Shown piece after piece: positions 1 to 12,473 of a DNA stretch of 64,000 bases. Numbering within the stretch: the first letter of the stretch is position 1; the number at the start of each line of letters is the position of its first letter. The DNA lies in assembly GCA_040954595.2 (NCBI GenBank), contig CM082590.2, forward strand, positions 6,448,001-6,512,000. The letters run 5' to 3'. Under the pieces are notes generated by a model. The model saw nothing but the letters and a program-made list of their open reading frames with translations. It had not been told where the DNA came from and made no database searches. A program made the position numbers and the translations under genes. The stretch is from Balanoglossus misakiensis. Its lineage: Eukaryota; Hemichordata.

Positions 1-361
1 AATGAGTAAGACCTGGTGGAATTTACCACTCAACAACTAATCTCGCATCCACTTTTAGTTCTCGAACAATACCATGTCTAACACACATGATTTGCCGTCC
101 ACAAAAATGTTAAATGAGAACACTACCATGCAACCAAACAAAAACGCCACAGGCAGGTATAGACGCGACATTTAATGCATTTTCATTTGATTTCACGTTT
201 GGTGAAATTACTATACCTCCAAGGTGCTGTTTTGTGATTGTGTGGCTGTAGATAAAAAGTTTAATAGAAAAATGAATATCATGTGTTCATATTTCGACTT
301 TCACTTTAGGGTGTTTTACTATTAGGTCACGCCGTGAGCTTCACGATATAAATTATTATAT

Positions 362-523
362 ATAATTCCCCCGTATTTCGAACGAGTGTGTCTGCGTCGC
401 GGACGAGTGATTCCCCGTATAGCGGCCGTATCCCTCCGAGCCGCAGGCGAGGAGGGATACAGCTATACGGGGAATCACGAGTTCGCGACGCAGACACACT
501 CGTTCGAAATACGGGGGAATTAT
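362..523. repeat. Long perfect-looking foldback (hairpin) element
   Basis: Two arms of about 70 bases are near-exact reverse complements, starting ATAATTCCCCCGTATTTCG and ending in its complement, around a short GC-rich loop. The DNA could fold into a long hairpin. It looks like a small non-autonomous foldback element. No coding capacity is credible: the 103-aa reading frame through it is simply one read-out of the palindrome. Confidence 0.8.
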
Positions 524-1596
524 ATGTTTATCACATACATAGACCCAGTTTCCATTAAAATGAGTTTCATCGCGAATTTAAAACATTTCCGCGAAAAAAA
601 GATGGCACTATTTTCTAAGGATGGACGGGTCATGTTATGCGGTCGGGGTCACATGGAACCGGACGTTCAACCGCGGTCAGCTGTTACAGTTGGCTAACGG
701 CCCTTGAATGTTAGGATTTACGTACTATTTGGATAATTCCTGTGTGAAATCATACGAATTACAAGAGACAAGAAGTTTCACTTCAACTGAAGATATTTCT
801 TTGGTAGGTAAATACTCATGAAAACACTGATAACACGACGAATTCAGAAAACAACGAAAGTTACTAGTATTGGCTTCGCGGCGTCATTGTTGACAACGGA
901 CATTAGCAAAAACTGAATATTTTCATTGACTTCAGTTCGGAAATAAATTGCAAGTAACATATTACTAGTAATTTTAAATTTGTGAAATATTTAGCAATAA
1001 AATGGTTGTTTAATATTTATATTGAAGACGTGTCAGTTTAAAATCTTAACGCAAATGTTATCAAAGATGAACGAAACAGAGAAGTTGCGGCGTGGAAACC
1101 GAAAATATTTATAATACTTCAGCTGGAATATTCAATACAACAACTTGAACAAGAGTTATTCAATGTCAAATTTTACTGGAAATCCTGTGAACTGTCGTCG
1201 CTTGGGGCCTGGGATCGAAATACAATGTTATTTCTCCTACGCTTTACGTCTCGAGAGGTGTCGTCACTGCTATTTGAAATGACGAACGGTCGTCGCTTTC
1301 TCCGCGGCTCGACGTGTTGATTGCAGGCTGTGCTGCTCGACGCCCCGGCGATGTTTAGCGTGACGCTTAACTTGCAATTTGTCAGAGAGGCACCAGAAAA
1401 CATCCCGCCTGCCGCAGAAGTCAGGGAATTCGCTGTTGGGTCGATGTTGTTGTCCGATATGGATAGAGAGGGTGGCCTGGCAGCAGTGAACGGTTGGCCC
1501 CGGCACGGTACAAGTTGACTCCCGGCCTCAGCTCCGGTCAATATGTCCGACATCATTTCTTGCTGCTGCAAAGAGTTCACCGCGTACGAATTAAAT
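524..1596. other. No recognisable gene
   Basis: AT-rich sequence up to about 1170, then a more GC-balanced stretch. Overlapping short open frames occur on both strands at 1173-1580. The minus-strand one (135 codons) ends in an Arg/Lys- and Ser/Asp-rich tail, but without homology, splice context or codon-bias support I do not call it a gene. Confidence 0.4.
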
Positions 1597-1716
1597 CTTT
1601 ACGGCCCTGATACGGGTTTTGCGGCCCGAGGTCGTACGGCGGAAGCGCCTGACCGCAGGGAGGGCGCGAATCGCCGTACAACCGAGGGCCGCAAAACCCG
1701 TATCAGGGCCGTAAAG
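1597..1716. repeat. Foldback element, arms CTTTACGGCCCTGATACGGG
   Basis: An inverted repeat with arms of about 45-50 bases round a short GC-rich centre. The left arm begins CTTTACGGCCC and the right arm ends GGGCCGTAAAG. A degraded relative lies at about 48250-48370 (arms CCCGGATAGGGG and CCTGTATTAGGGCC), so it is a dispersed family. Confidence 0.75.
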
Positions 1717-1983
1717 GTTTTATCATATGCCTTATTGAACGATAATCAACTAGAAACTAATAAAATACACGTTCTGTAATATTTTAAAATGTAAATATTA
1801 CGTTTTTATCTATCGTTTTGAAATGATCTATCCCGTAGCATAGAGGCGCATTCCTCCAGTTCTTGCGGATTGATATGCACGATGTCATTTGTTTACATTC
1901 TATTGCACGTGAGATATAGACGCGCTCGAACTCACACAGCTGAGCGCGAGCAAAACATTCTTTTTTCTTCGCGACGATCGACG

Positions 1984-2523
1984 CCGACAGTCATTGCCTT
2001 TCCAGAGGGCGCCGTCAATGACCTTTGGCTTTTCAGAGACGCGGTGCAAGACGTCTCTCCAAATCCGTTTGAGCTCGTGCTGTGATTGGCTAGTACCATG
2101 CAAGATGTTGCTTCATATGATTGGCTAATATGCCAGACAGAAGTTCCATCGCGTGCATGGATCGCGTGCACGTTCGATCAGTACGCGTAACGTCCTTGTC
2201 ACGTGACGTGGCATACGTGTAGAACAGACGTTCAGAACAACAAACGACACTTGTACTCGTAAATTATGATTACGTGTAAAATAATTCCGATTATCTCAAT
2301 TTTTGGCGATCGATCTATAAAAATGAAATCGTGAAGTAAGTAGGCAACCATGGTGATACTTCCGGTGGAACGCCATTGACGAATCAGTTACCTTCCCCTA
2401 AAACGAACGCCACTTCAGCGCTCTCATTGGTTGAACGAAACGGATTTGGAGAGACCTCTTGACCGCGTCTCTGAAAAGCCAAAGGTCATTGAGGGCGCCC
2501 TCTTGAGAGGCAACGACAGTCAC
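1984..2523. mobile_element. Non-autonomous element bounded by ~85-bp inverted repeats
   Basis: The stretch 1984-2069 is the reverse complement, with a few mismatches, of 2440-2523. The shared core on the right is GGATTTGGAGAGAC followed by CTGAAAAGCCAAAGGTCATTG. The ~370-bp centre has no coding content. The structure fits an inverted-repeat non-autonomous DNA transposon; no target-site duplication was clear. Confidence 0.65.
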
Positions 2524-2833
2524 ACATTAATCAGATCAAATCATCAATTTTACTATTCATATTTCCAAATAAAGCTCTACAACATGCAGCGATTACGGGA
2601 GATGATGGGATTCGGTAGCGGCATAGGACGTACACACACTGCAAGTGCACTAGTCACTAACACCGCACCAGAAAAAATTAATTCAGAACGTAGCAACGAC
2701 AACTTTCGAATCTCGCGCAATAAACACAAAATTAGATCCGGATACTGAACGCGTCTTCCAAATATGGTCACCGGGCCGGGGCGTGATAAGCAAAAAAACT
2801 GCACGGATGTGAGGGCGCTTTTCCCCATAGAGT

Positions 2834-3868
2834 TTACGTGGGCACGTGAATATAGGCATATGATAATATAGATCGGACGTTTCTATGACCGGAAAGCTGC
2901 ATGATTTGGGTTGGGGCAATGCCGTGCTCACTCAGTTTCTGGATCGCGGTCTTGCGTGCGCTGTGGTTAGTTTTTCGGCCCTTGATTCCTGCCCGTTCTG
3001 TGATCGTCTTCACGATGCTTTCCAACTTGTTTTTACCCATTGGTTGTCGTTTATACCATATTTCGGTGCTCGGATTATAATTTATGGCCAGGTAGAATGG
3101 ACAATATAATAAACTTCACACATGTCGTCTGGGCGATGAGCTCTGTATATGTTGTATGTTTGGACGGGACAGATGGATTTGTCTTCAATCGCGAACATTT
3201 TTGGTGCGTACGGACGAACGTTGCCATATTGGCCACTGCGTGTTTTGTTGTCTCGTTCGCTGAATTCCAAATATTCTCTACCGGCCGTGGTGGTTTTCAG
3301 ATCGATGTCACCCCAGCATAATTTTGTTTTCATCGCAGGCTCTAAACCCAAGCAATTTAGTGTTATTCCACCACACGGTATACAGGACCGATTCTGGGCT
3401 GTGGTTGCCGAGAATGTTCTTGTCTCGCATAAGCTGGATGTCGTCGTCAGTCAGCGGTTCGGCAGCTCGGGATTTATTTCCCTTACCTTTCGATTTTAAG
3501 TCGCATCGCTTTGCTCTGAGGGCATCTTGAGATTTCTTAAAAATAATGTCTCTACAGATCGAATACCGACACCCTTGCTCCGTCAAATAGCGATCGATGC
3601 CGCGTTGATAACTGGTTAGAGTGTCAGGCTCATATTCGCCGCCGTCTACCTGTCGAGCCCCGACAAAAAACTTGGAAAGGTGTTGATCGAGAATTTCTGG
3701 TGGCAACTGATGAAAGTCTTCCACTTGATCACACTCTATACTACGTAAAAATGTCCTAAATTGCTTAACTGAAGTGGCTGTTGCTTTAACAGTGTTTTTC
3801 CGGCGTTGATTGGCGATGAAGTTGTCAATTTGATCGCTGGTGATATTTATGTGACGTGATGCCGACAT
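2834..3868 (-). pseudogene. Decayed Crypton-type tyrosine recombinase (DUF3504-like)
   Basis: Three minus-strand frames join into one tyrosine recombinase. The N-terminal part starts best at the Met at 3868 (MSASRHINITSD) and has an SAM-like core-binding helix region (about residues 1-80). The catalytic Arg lies in FRACDENK near 3340. The C-terminal part has the HxxR box (NHSARK) and the GHRN...SY box with the nucleophile-position Tyr near 2855. Two frame changes break it: near 3318-3330, where KLCWGDID resumes in the next frame, and near 3085-3105, where PFYLAINYNPSTEIW resumes. Known members are Crypton DNA transposons and domesticated relatives such as the KCTD/ZMYM-linked DUF3504 proteins. 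The motif order and spacing support the family; the two shifts argue for a dead copy, or for sequencing error if both proved false. Confidence 0.8.
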
Positions 3869-4226
3869 GATGCTCTGTCGTCTGACTGATCGTACCGACA
3901 GCAGACTACAAATTTTCCCGCCCCAACTAAAATGAACAAAAATGTCCGGTAACATGCTCATTTTACATTTAAAACATGTGCTTTATTACCCCATATTTCC
4001 CTGTGCTTCATAACCCTCCCGCGTTTGGGTTTCGGACATATTTCAGATCGAGAACAGCTGATTTTTGTTTGTTTACATAAAGAAAATAGTTCGGGCATGC
4101 ATATTCAACACATGTGTAATCTGCATTCGTCGAGGTCATAACCCTATAGTGTGACGTCACACTATAGGGATAACTAGGTCTATGTATGTGATAACTGATT
4201 TTATTTTTGTTTTCTTTCTGTAACAG

Positions 4227-7056
4227 GAACCCTGTGGTTATTCTTCCTTTCATTCTGGTGTTGATTTCGCTGTCTTATGCACAAGGTAAGAAATTCGAAA
4301 GACAAGTTTGCCTGGTTTGTCATGTTGCACGTTCCGCGGCTGCATGTTAGTAAAATTACTGTGCCATTTCTCATTGATTTGGACGTGAAATGACAGTTGT
4401 GTGTATACTTTTCAGATGCATCTTGCATTACTGTGTTTTTACACGTATGTTACATGGTTTCGAATACATCTTTTTTAGTTTGATTTCTAACACCTCGTTG
4501 TTTTTTCATTTGTGCTGTTGCCATTTGTAGCCGCATGTGCGTCAGATGAAATTTGAATCATTCTCATCAACCCGCAACCAGATGCCACTCTGGCTTCTTG
4601 AATCTATCAAAACAGCGTCATACTTCACGCACTGTCATATCAAAATTCACAAAGTATTTTATTACATATTCTTAATCGATAGGATAGACCTAGTTTACGA
4701 AGTGTCTATAAAGTTTCGAATCCTGTCGTCGATTAATGTCCTTACTTTGACTGAAAAGTTAAATGTCAATGAAGTATTGACATATTTTTCTTATTTTCTT
4801 TTTGTTGTAGACGTTGGTGTCAAATCATTTACTGTGACAGCGCCCACTCTAACTACAAATCGTTGTAATGTAGTAACTACATACACATTTGACATAACCG
4901 TCTGTGAAATAGGTGGGACTGCGGCCACTGTTACTGCAGTGAACTTGTACTACACTGATAATGTAAACTTTGAAGATGCATCAGTGACGGGTACTGCAAC
5001 TGTAGCAACGCTCGGTGGCGGTGCATCCGATATAAGTGTGGCCGCCAACGGAGAAGCTACAAACAGTGGAGCAACCGCAACCACACTCACAGACCCAGTT
5101 TGTGCATCGTACACCCACATATGCGCCGTGACTACATCAGGTGATACGGTCACTACCAATGATGACGCGTGTATTGCTCTTGATGGTGGAACTACAAGCA
5201 CAAATAACTGCCCAGCAGGTGTGTTAACGTGACCTTGACCAAAAATATATTTTTTCTTTTTACAACATTGCAATCGCGGTCAAATATGCAACTTTAACCA
5301 CTGTTACCAAGGAAAATACTTATATGGCCAATCACTAATTTCCAATGGGTGACACGCGAAAAAATTAAAGGGCTCCACCACATGATCATTCGAACACTCA
5401 GACACGCCCTTTTGACCATATATGGGCATATGTAAATAAGAAGTGACTATAAACCCTTGATTATAAACCATTTTTCTCTATAGGAAATTTCATTGCATTG
5501 ACCTGGTCATAAAACTTGATTGCAATTCCAGGTACATTATGAGTTATTTCTGATCTTCTTACTAGAGTTTTTTTCACAAATATATTTATTTCATTTTACC
5601 AGCTTCGTGCACTGATCCTGGAGGCATAGGCAATGGCCAAACGTCAGGTACCTCATACGACGATGGAGATACTGTGACCTACACGTGTGATGACGGTTTC
5701 AACCTTGTTGGTGACGCTACCCTTACATGCAATGATGGATCCTGGGATAACTCTCGACCAACATGTTCTGGTAAGATATGAGCTAAAATTTAAAAAAAAA
5801 ATATTCCATGCAATGTAAAGTGTATGCCACTGGAAACCAAATCTACTGCTGTGTTTTCTTTGAGTTTGAAAGAATCCATAATTCACATAAATAATGAATA
5901 TAAAAACAATAATTTACACCATAGTCGATTTGTAGACTCCACAGAAAACGACTGCTAAAGCCAGTTCAAGTGGTTTCACTGAAACATTGCAATCTTGGCG
6001 TTCCTAACAAATATGCAATGTGTGAATGCTTCTTTTGTCGGTTCTAGTGTATCAAAGTGAACATGTAAGTCACAAATCTCTGTTGTTTTCACAAAGCCCA
6101 ATTTTTTTTCGCAGACAACTGTTATCATGGATACCTCCATTATCTGTATTCCAATGAATAGAAGCTATAACAAAGGAAGCATACCTCCGGCTAAATAAAT
6201 AGTACAGTTGACACGCCTGTACATTTGTGATTGAGAAGCCTAGACAACTTCTTGGAACAACGCCAAAGACAGTTGATTATACATTGTTTGACCAATAACT
6301 ATATTGTCCATTTTGTACATTCTGTAGATCCAACCACTGTAGCACCCACTGTAGCACCCACTGCAGCGCCCACTGTAGCACCCACTGCAGCAACCATTGC
6401 AGCAACCCAACATGGAAACATGACAGAGCCAGGTAAATTTATATCCCTCGGGGACATTTTTAGAAATAGTTTGTTCCTCCATATCTTTCAATTCTTTACT
6501 AAATTAAAGTGTGTAAGGAGAATGTATGAAAACAAAGAAGAATACAAGGTGTTCACTGCCTTGTTTTCAAAACAAATATTCACTTTATATTTTCTCTCTA
6601 GACTTAACAAAGGGATTGGCGGCCATTTTGAAATTCAAAATTCAAACAATTTGACACAATTTTTCTCTGTCATTCCAGAATTTGCCAATTTAGAGAAATA
6701 GCTTATATCAGCTTATATCTACTCTATTTATTTGTAAACAACAACAACAATAGTCACTAGAGTTGTCTGTCTTTGCTTAAATAAGTCAGAGAAAATACCG
6801 AAATAATATAATATTATGGAAATAGTGAACATTAATAACTGTATTTCACGTGATTTGAGCCATAAAGTACCAAAATATGAGCCAATTAACTAAAACACAA
6901 TGTACTTCAATAACATATGATTGTCGTGAAAAATTATGTAAAGCTAAATTTGAATATAATCTTTTTGTTTCAGGTTCTGGAGTTGCAGGGATTTCCAATG
7001 GAATCTACTGTGTCCTGATCAGTCTGTGTATTTACACAGCCATGATTTTGCAGTAA
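4227..7056 (+). CDS. Gene A: secreted/GPI-type modular protein with one unknown domain, a sushi domain and a TP-rich stalk (5' exon not found)
   Basis: Exon model: 4227-4285, 4811-5218, 5603-5770, 6328-6432, 6974-7056. The first listed exon encodes a signal-peptide core (NPVVILPFILVLISLSYAQ) and must be preceded by a tiny ATG exon like those of genes B and C, which I could not locate. The 408-nt exon encodes a Thr/Ala-rich, probably beta-rich domain with paired cysteines (CASYTHIC). The 168-nt exon is a sushi/CCP module: four Cys, a YTCDDGF box, a GSW tryptophan and a final PTC. The 105-nt exon gives repeated APTVAPT stalk sequence. The last exon encodes a hydrophobic tail ending at TAA, fitting a GPI signal or a short transmembrane anchor. 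All internal coding introns are phase 1. A 3'UTR intron is likely (donor 7071, acceptor 7529). It closely resembles gene B, including intron sequence near 6500-6700. Role unknown; sushi domains usually bind proteins outside the cell. Confidence 0.75.
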
Positions 7057-7608
7057 AGACGTTCTAGAAGGTAAGCGCCATTTTAGTGGATTAGACCGTT
7101 TTTGGTTAGAAAATTTACATAGGAAGATACTAGAGTATGTTAGAAGGCGTGTAGAGCTATACCGGTACATGTGAAACATCTGTAAGACCTCCAAAACGTT
7201 CACACGATCATTGAGTTCTTTCTTAGGTTTGTGATGCCTTGCATATACTAAATAAGTCCAATTTTATTTTCCCTATAAATCACTCTGATATTATTAGCTG
7301 ACCTGAACATTGTTTCTGTATAGGGGAAAAGGAAAATTTCATAGATTATATTAGTAGGATAGTTTGAGAATAAAATATAGGCCTGAACAACATGCCTGAA
7401 ATACTGGAACTCTGCATGCAAACTCTTCCCATGATGCTATCGCCCATGTATCCATTGCCAGAAGTCAGGACAATACAATTACCTGAGGACTATAAAATCT
7501 TAACATTTCTTTTGTCCATTTTGTTTCAGGACTGGTATAAACACTACAAGTCTGCGGAACCAGTGTCACACCTGTTTCACTAAGCTTTATGTCAATCTTT
7601 CAACAATG

Positions 7609-7865
7609 AAAGGGACAAAGTCTCTCTCTTGCTGCCTGACTTTTCCCATTAATTGTGTTTGATACAAGAAGCCATTTATGTTATTCTACGTGTGGATATA
7701 TAGTGGAATCAACGTTCGACCACACACAACTTTCATCCGACTTGTAGACACAGGAGTGAAAAACTCGCCAAAATGAATAATCGGTCTTTACGATTTATTC
7801 ATTTTAGCAGGATTTTTAATCTCATATCGTACAGACGGGATGGAAGTTGTGTGTGGTCAAAATTT
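7609..7865. mobile_element. TTAA-type MITE, family M1, right end truncated
   Basis: Begins AAAGGGACAAAGTCTCTCTC and continues through the inner inverted repeat (CTTGTAGACAC...GAGTGAAAAACTC) of the family best seen complete at 30688-31037. It stops after GGATGGAAGTTGTGTGTGG, so the right terminal repeat is missing. Confidence 0.75.
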
Positions 7866-8111
7866 TTCCTTTTAATGAACTTGTTAGATTTCCCTCGCAC
7901 AGCAAGTGAAGTGCATGTAATTTGGATGTTCAGTCAGAATTAAGCGAATAGGAATAGGTCAGAAAACAAAGAAAATGAAAATTTAAAAATGGCTTTTTTA
8001 ACTTATCCTTAAAATTTACCAGATCTTATACACACCTCTCAGTATTTGTGAAATCAGCTTCTATCAAAACCATTCGAGAAAATCTTTATAATTCTTTAGA
8101 TTAATTCATTA

Positions 8112-8395
8112 GGCAAAAAAAAATATGTGCTGTTCCGATTACATGGTTTTCAAAAATAGGGTAGGTAGCTAGGGAAATTGTTTTAGTTTGCAATTTTCTT
8201 TATACCTTTGGCCGCTGTAGTGTAGAAGAATGACATCATAGTTCTTGCATGATTCTCGCAATTTTCATAAATTTTGTATATTTGACGTCTTTATTTTTAC
8301 TTCCGGTTTACGAAGGTCTAAAAAGTTTAGGGTCGGTGGGCTAAAATTAGGGTAGGTCGGGTAATCAGAACAGCTCATATTTTTATTTGGCCTTA
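8112..8395. mobile_element. MITE family M2, copy 1
   Basis: Bounded by inverted repeats reading ATGTGCTGTTCCGATTAC on the left and GTAATCAGAACAGCTCAT on the right, each inside A/T-rich runs next to GGC/GGCC. A second copy lies at 13754-14015 with the same internal order, including GGTTTACGAAG and TAAAATT.GGGTAGGTCGGG. A right-end fragment lies near 10381-10428. Non-coding. Confidence 0.7.
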
Positions 8396-9045
8396 TCATT
8401 ATTTTCTTGTTTTAGTCTAACATTTCATATCCTGATGTGATCACTACATTGTAGTAATGTTGTTTTTTATTGTACTAAATGTCCGTCTACGTTTCATGTA
8501 AACGTCCAAATGGTGAACGTGTTGTATAAGACCTTATTCTATAACTATGCCATGACATCATGATAGCTGGAGTTAGTTTATGACGATACTATGGATGACG
8601 TCAAATGAAATGTTCGTCACGACATTTTGTGACGAGTGTATCATTTGTTTGCACGACTCCGTATCCGAGACCGACTCCCACTAGAGGGCGTACTTTCATA
8701 CGGCCTGTCATGACATGGATATATTTGGGGAATTTATCAAACACAAATTCACATTACCGGGACATGTTGTTTGTTTTGTTTTTTGCACAGATTGTTGAAG
8801 TGTAATCCTACTTGGATTATTTTACACCCAAGGAAATAAATTGTGTTGGTTGACCAGCATTTCTTTGTCTTTTGTATTCTTGTCTTTGAACCACGAAATG
8901 TGAAATCGCGAAACAATCTTTGTTGTCGTTTTCTAAAATGTCATCTCATCTTCCCTTGGTGTCACTGGGAGACTCAAACATAAAAACAAGGTAATTTGAA
9001 CTTTATATCAAGGTATCGTACCAAGCCTTCTCTGCCAGCATCGGT

Positions 9046-9125
9046 GAGCCCTCAACGGTCAAAGGGGAAAATCTGTAGCTGTTGGTTGTTTTACGTTGCG
9101 ACAAACAGGCCAACCGTTGAGGGCG
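9046..9125. mobile_element. Very short inverted-repeat element M3, copy 1
   Basis: An ~80-bp unit with ends CCCTCAACGGT and ACCGTTGAGGGCGC. A diverged copy with the same ends lies at 23697-23779. The inverted ends and two dispersed copies suggest a tiny MITE. Confidence 0.6.
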
Positions 9126-9127
9126 CA

Positions 9128-9186
9128 ATGTATGTATGTATGTATGTATGTACGTATGTATGTACGTACGTATGTATGTATGTATA
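9128..9186. repeat. (TGTA)n microsatellite
   Basis: About 14 units of a TGTA/CGTA tetranucleotide, directly abutting the right end of the small M3 element. A short TGTATG run recurs at about 9330. Confidence 0.9.
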
Positions 9187-10439
9187 GGAAGTATGCACTT
9201 CGATATGTCCCATACAAAGTGCTCAATACTAAAGTAGAGTGAAATATAAAGTAAGGGTAGTAGGAGAAACAATAGGCGGTATAATCTCTACAACGCTGCT
9301 TTGTGAGTCAAAGGACTCATTCATCAGGAGACTAAGTGTGTATGTATGTATGTATCAAACACAAAGTACACACCTACTAACAGTGTCTTAACAATAAACA
9401 GTCGACACTCAACACTGCTTTGTCACAAAAATACCAGGCATATTAAAACTCATGGTTCAGAAAATGCAAATTGAGGGTGCCCACGTTAATTATGTTTCCG
9501 ATGAAAGACACTGGTGATGATGTTGGTCGATAGTTTGTTCACTACAGAGCCTGGTCAACTCTACTCAACTCTCTTAATGATTCTTGACCTTGACCGACTT
9601 TCCCTCTCCACCCTCGGACACAGAAGACAATAATAGACTCCACAATGCTCTATTGTTAATCACAGTCTGGAACAACTGTTGGTAGGCCAGCCTACAGAAT
9701 AAACCACAGAGAACATCTGTTGATAAAGGCAATTAAATTCTTCCAGGGACAAGGTGCCATGAGTTGGTGGGGTCGTGAGAGACCCACACTTGGCAATTAT
9801 CAGATTTGGGAAGATGGTTGAGCTTTCAGCACACACAATACACCCATGAACACAAAAGCCACAGACAGACTCTTGAAGGCTTTTCTGTTATCACACAGTC
9901 GCGATCAACAACATTTTAGAACGCCTTCCACAGAACTTCAATCGTCTGAAATTATCCACTTTCCCAAGATTAGAATCATGAATAGCCTCGTAAAAAGTGC
10001 ATTTCTCTGTATCAGTCATTCAACCCGTTTTTCACAATTAATGAGACTGACTGCAAACTCTTGTTAACATTCCTGCAAAAGGGTTATCTTTCAATTCGGC
10101 ACAAGCACAGCCTTACTTTACCTGGGAACACCACTACCATAGAAGCCGCCATTTTGTTTTGGCTTTTATTATTACATAATATTGCCAGGCACCCACCCGG
10201 ACAGTTGGTGAAAATTATAGCGAGGGCTAGAGGAGACCTTTTTTACTCAAAACCCTGTGTACAATTTCCTTACTAATCACCTTCAAAGCTTGTATTCATT
10301 CTTGTGACAACAGAACAGAACATAAGAACAAAGCAACAAAGCATCGGGTGGGGGGGGCAGCCACAGCCGCACACTCCAGCGGTAGGTCGGGTAATCGGAA
10401 CAGCACATATTTTTATTATTTGGCCTTATTGTAAAACAA
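9187..10439. other. No recognisable gene
   Basis: Ordinary-looking intergenic DNA with only short, unsupported open frames. A right-end fragment of MITE M2 (GTAGGTCGGGTAATCGGAAC) lies at about 10382-10428, preceded by a poly-G run near 10350. Confidence 0.5.
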
Positions 10440-11440
10440 AATCGCCAAATGCAAACCATCCAGACAGTGTCTTTCTGTCTTGAATTGGCACATGTTTACC
10501 CCTGTTGTAGAGATTCTATTGTCAACCCAACTTAGAGGCGAACGCCTGGTCACCTCATTACAAAAGGGTTCTTCTTTATCCACTCAGAGTGGCACCTTGA
10601 CGTCATTGAAAGGGAAACTATCTCAAGGACAATTTCTGTTCTTCAGTGGACGCATGTCAACGTACGAGTCGACACTTGGTACTGAAGTTTTATCATTCTC
10701 GCCCCACCAGACTACGGATTTCTTTCGTTTCACTATCGAAATCACGTACTCTGGTTAAAATGGAGTACCGCGCTGGTATTTGAACATATGGGTAATGCAT
10801 ATTCATGAGATGACATCATTATAATCTGGCCAATCAAACTGCACGTTCTTCGCTCTCACTCAGACTCAGAGCACTGCCACTGGAAGCCCCATGTTGTTTA
10901 GAATGAGATGTAATGAGATGCGTGAATGGGATGTAACAAGCAATCTGATTGGTTGTTGGATGTACTATGAAAGCGCCTAGACCAAATACTGAATACATGG
11001 CCGTATTATACCACGGCCTTTTTGCGGGGAGCAGAGCGCTGCCGTAAAAGGGCCGTGGTTTGCGACGATGAAGTTTTATGTACTGTACTAGTACATGGGC
11101 GAATTGAACTAATAGTTAAGAGTGTCATGTTTAAATCTCTTTTAACAGGTGTTCAATTAAAGTCCCGGGTGCCAACCATCCAGACAGTGTCTTTCTGTCT
11201 TGAAATGGCACACGTTTACCAATGTTGGTGAGATTCTACCGTCAACCAAACTTAGAGGTGAACGCCTGGTCACCTCATTACAAAAGGGTTCTTCTTTATC
11301 CACTCAGGGTGGCACCTCGATGTTATTGAAAGGGAAAATATCTCAAGGACAATTTCTATTCTTCAGTGGACGGATGTCACTGTACGAGTCGACACTCAGT
11401 ACATGTACTTTAGCTTTATGCACACGGATGAATTGAACTA
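10440..11440. repeat. Two diverged units of the 322-bp repeat, one split by a transposon
   Basis: The unit starts TTGTAAAACAAAATCGCC(A) and includes the landmarks CCAGACAGTGTCTTTCTGTC, GGTCACCTCATTACAAAAGG and GTACGAGTCGACAC. Unit 1 runs from 10430 to about 11170 but is interrupted by the 10694-11070 element. Unit 2 runs from about 11170 to 11440. The same unit makes the array at 14030-15330. Confidence 0.75.
10694..11070. mobile_element. Non-autonomous DNA transposon M4, copy 1, with 9-10 bp target duplication
   Basis: The ends are CATTCTCGC and GCGACGATG (imperfect inverted repeats). AAGTTTTAT stands on both sides (10685-10693 and 11071-11079). A near-identical copy lies at 59307-59693. 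A duplication of 9-10 bp points to a Mutator-like element more than a hAT element (8 bp). It is inserted in a unit of the 322-bp repeat and has no transposase. Confidence 0.8.
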
Positions 11441-11793
11441 CTATCAATTTCAAAATATCCTGGAAATTCGTTGTCCTCTGGTGCTAAAAAAAAAACTCTC
11501 CCACGATATTAAGAAAAAACGTCTAAGTTCATGAAACTGAATACCGCACTTTGTTTATTTTGCAACAAAGTAACTGTTTCAAACGTTAGTAATCCCACTG
11601 TGAGATTGTCTGTAGTCTACTCTGAACCTTGTATGAGCATGATGAGGATGTTTTGCACTGACAACCAAATTAAACAAAAATTGGCGGAATTTTCGCAAGC
11701 AGACGTGTCTATACCCACCGTCTGTCGAACCGTTAGAAATCGTTTGTCCGACAAAACGTGGACTTGGAAAAAAATGACGTTTGCGTGTCGATA
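11441..11793. other. No recognisable gene
   Basis: Linker between the 322-bp repeat units and the large foldback. The short open frames on both strands lack any supporting feature. Confidence 0.4.
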
Positions 11794-12466
11794 GCTCTGC
11801 GTACAGGTCTGTGTTGTTCCCGGCGTTACACGGCCTCCACCACAGCCCTGCAAGGCGCCATAGAAAAAAGCCGTGTCTATTGACACGCGCGTGTCAATAG
11901 ACACTCCGTAGAAAAAACTGGTGCTTCTGCGGTCCGGATCTAGTCTAGAATCTATCCTTTCGTAGTCGCATTCACCCTGCGACTACGAACGGATAGATTC
12001 TAGACTAGTCCGGATCCGGACCGCAGCTTTTTCGGCCGAAATTCGTTTTTATCGAAGCAAAATCCTTTCCCTGTCTACTTCTGCCCCCTAACCGACTGCA
12101 AATATGATGCGATTAACTTGTCCTAACGTCCGAACCGCTCGCTTTCTAAAACTTTTATGTTTACCCATGGAGATAAACTCGCTTTAAGCCTTATATTTAA
12201 TATGGCGATCTCAACATGTAAACACACAAAAATGAATCAAACGCGAGTGGTTCGGACGTTAGGACAAGTTAATCGCATCATATTTGGAGTCGGTTAGGGG
12301 GCAGAAGTAGACAGGGAAAGGATTTTGCTTCGATAAAAACGAATTTCGGCCGAAAAAGCTGCGGTCCGGATCCGGACCGCAGAAGCACCAGTTTTTTCTA
12401 TGGCGCCTTGCAGGGCTGTGGTGGAGGCCGTGTAACGCCGGGAACACACAGACCTGTACGCAGAGC
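11794..12466. mobile_element. Long foldback transposon with a nested palindrome in its left arm
   Basis: The outer arms are near-exact reverse complements. The left starts GCTCTGCGTACAGGTCTGTG; the right ends with its complement. TA stands directly outside both ends (11792-11793, 12467-12468), as expected of a TA target duplication. The arms extend inward to the TCCTAACGTCCGAACC box near 12135 and its complement near 12250, leaving a spacer of about 110 bp. Only the left arm carries an extra 67-bp palindrome (11941-12007), placed inside the GGATCC motif that is intact in the right arm. No coding sequence. Confidence 0.85.
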
Positions 12467-12473
12467 TAGCATG

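Noticed and set aside
1173-1580. 135-codon minus-strand frame with a basic, Ser/Asp-rich tail
   Set aside because: Looks somewhat protein-like at its end, but it has overlapping frames on both strands, no domain, and lies among foldback elements. Evidence is insufficient to call a gene.
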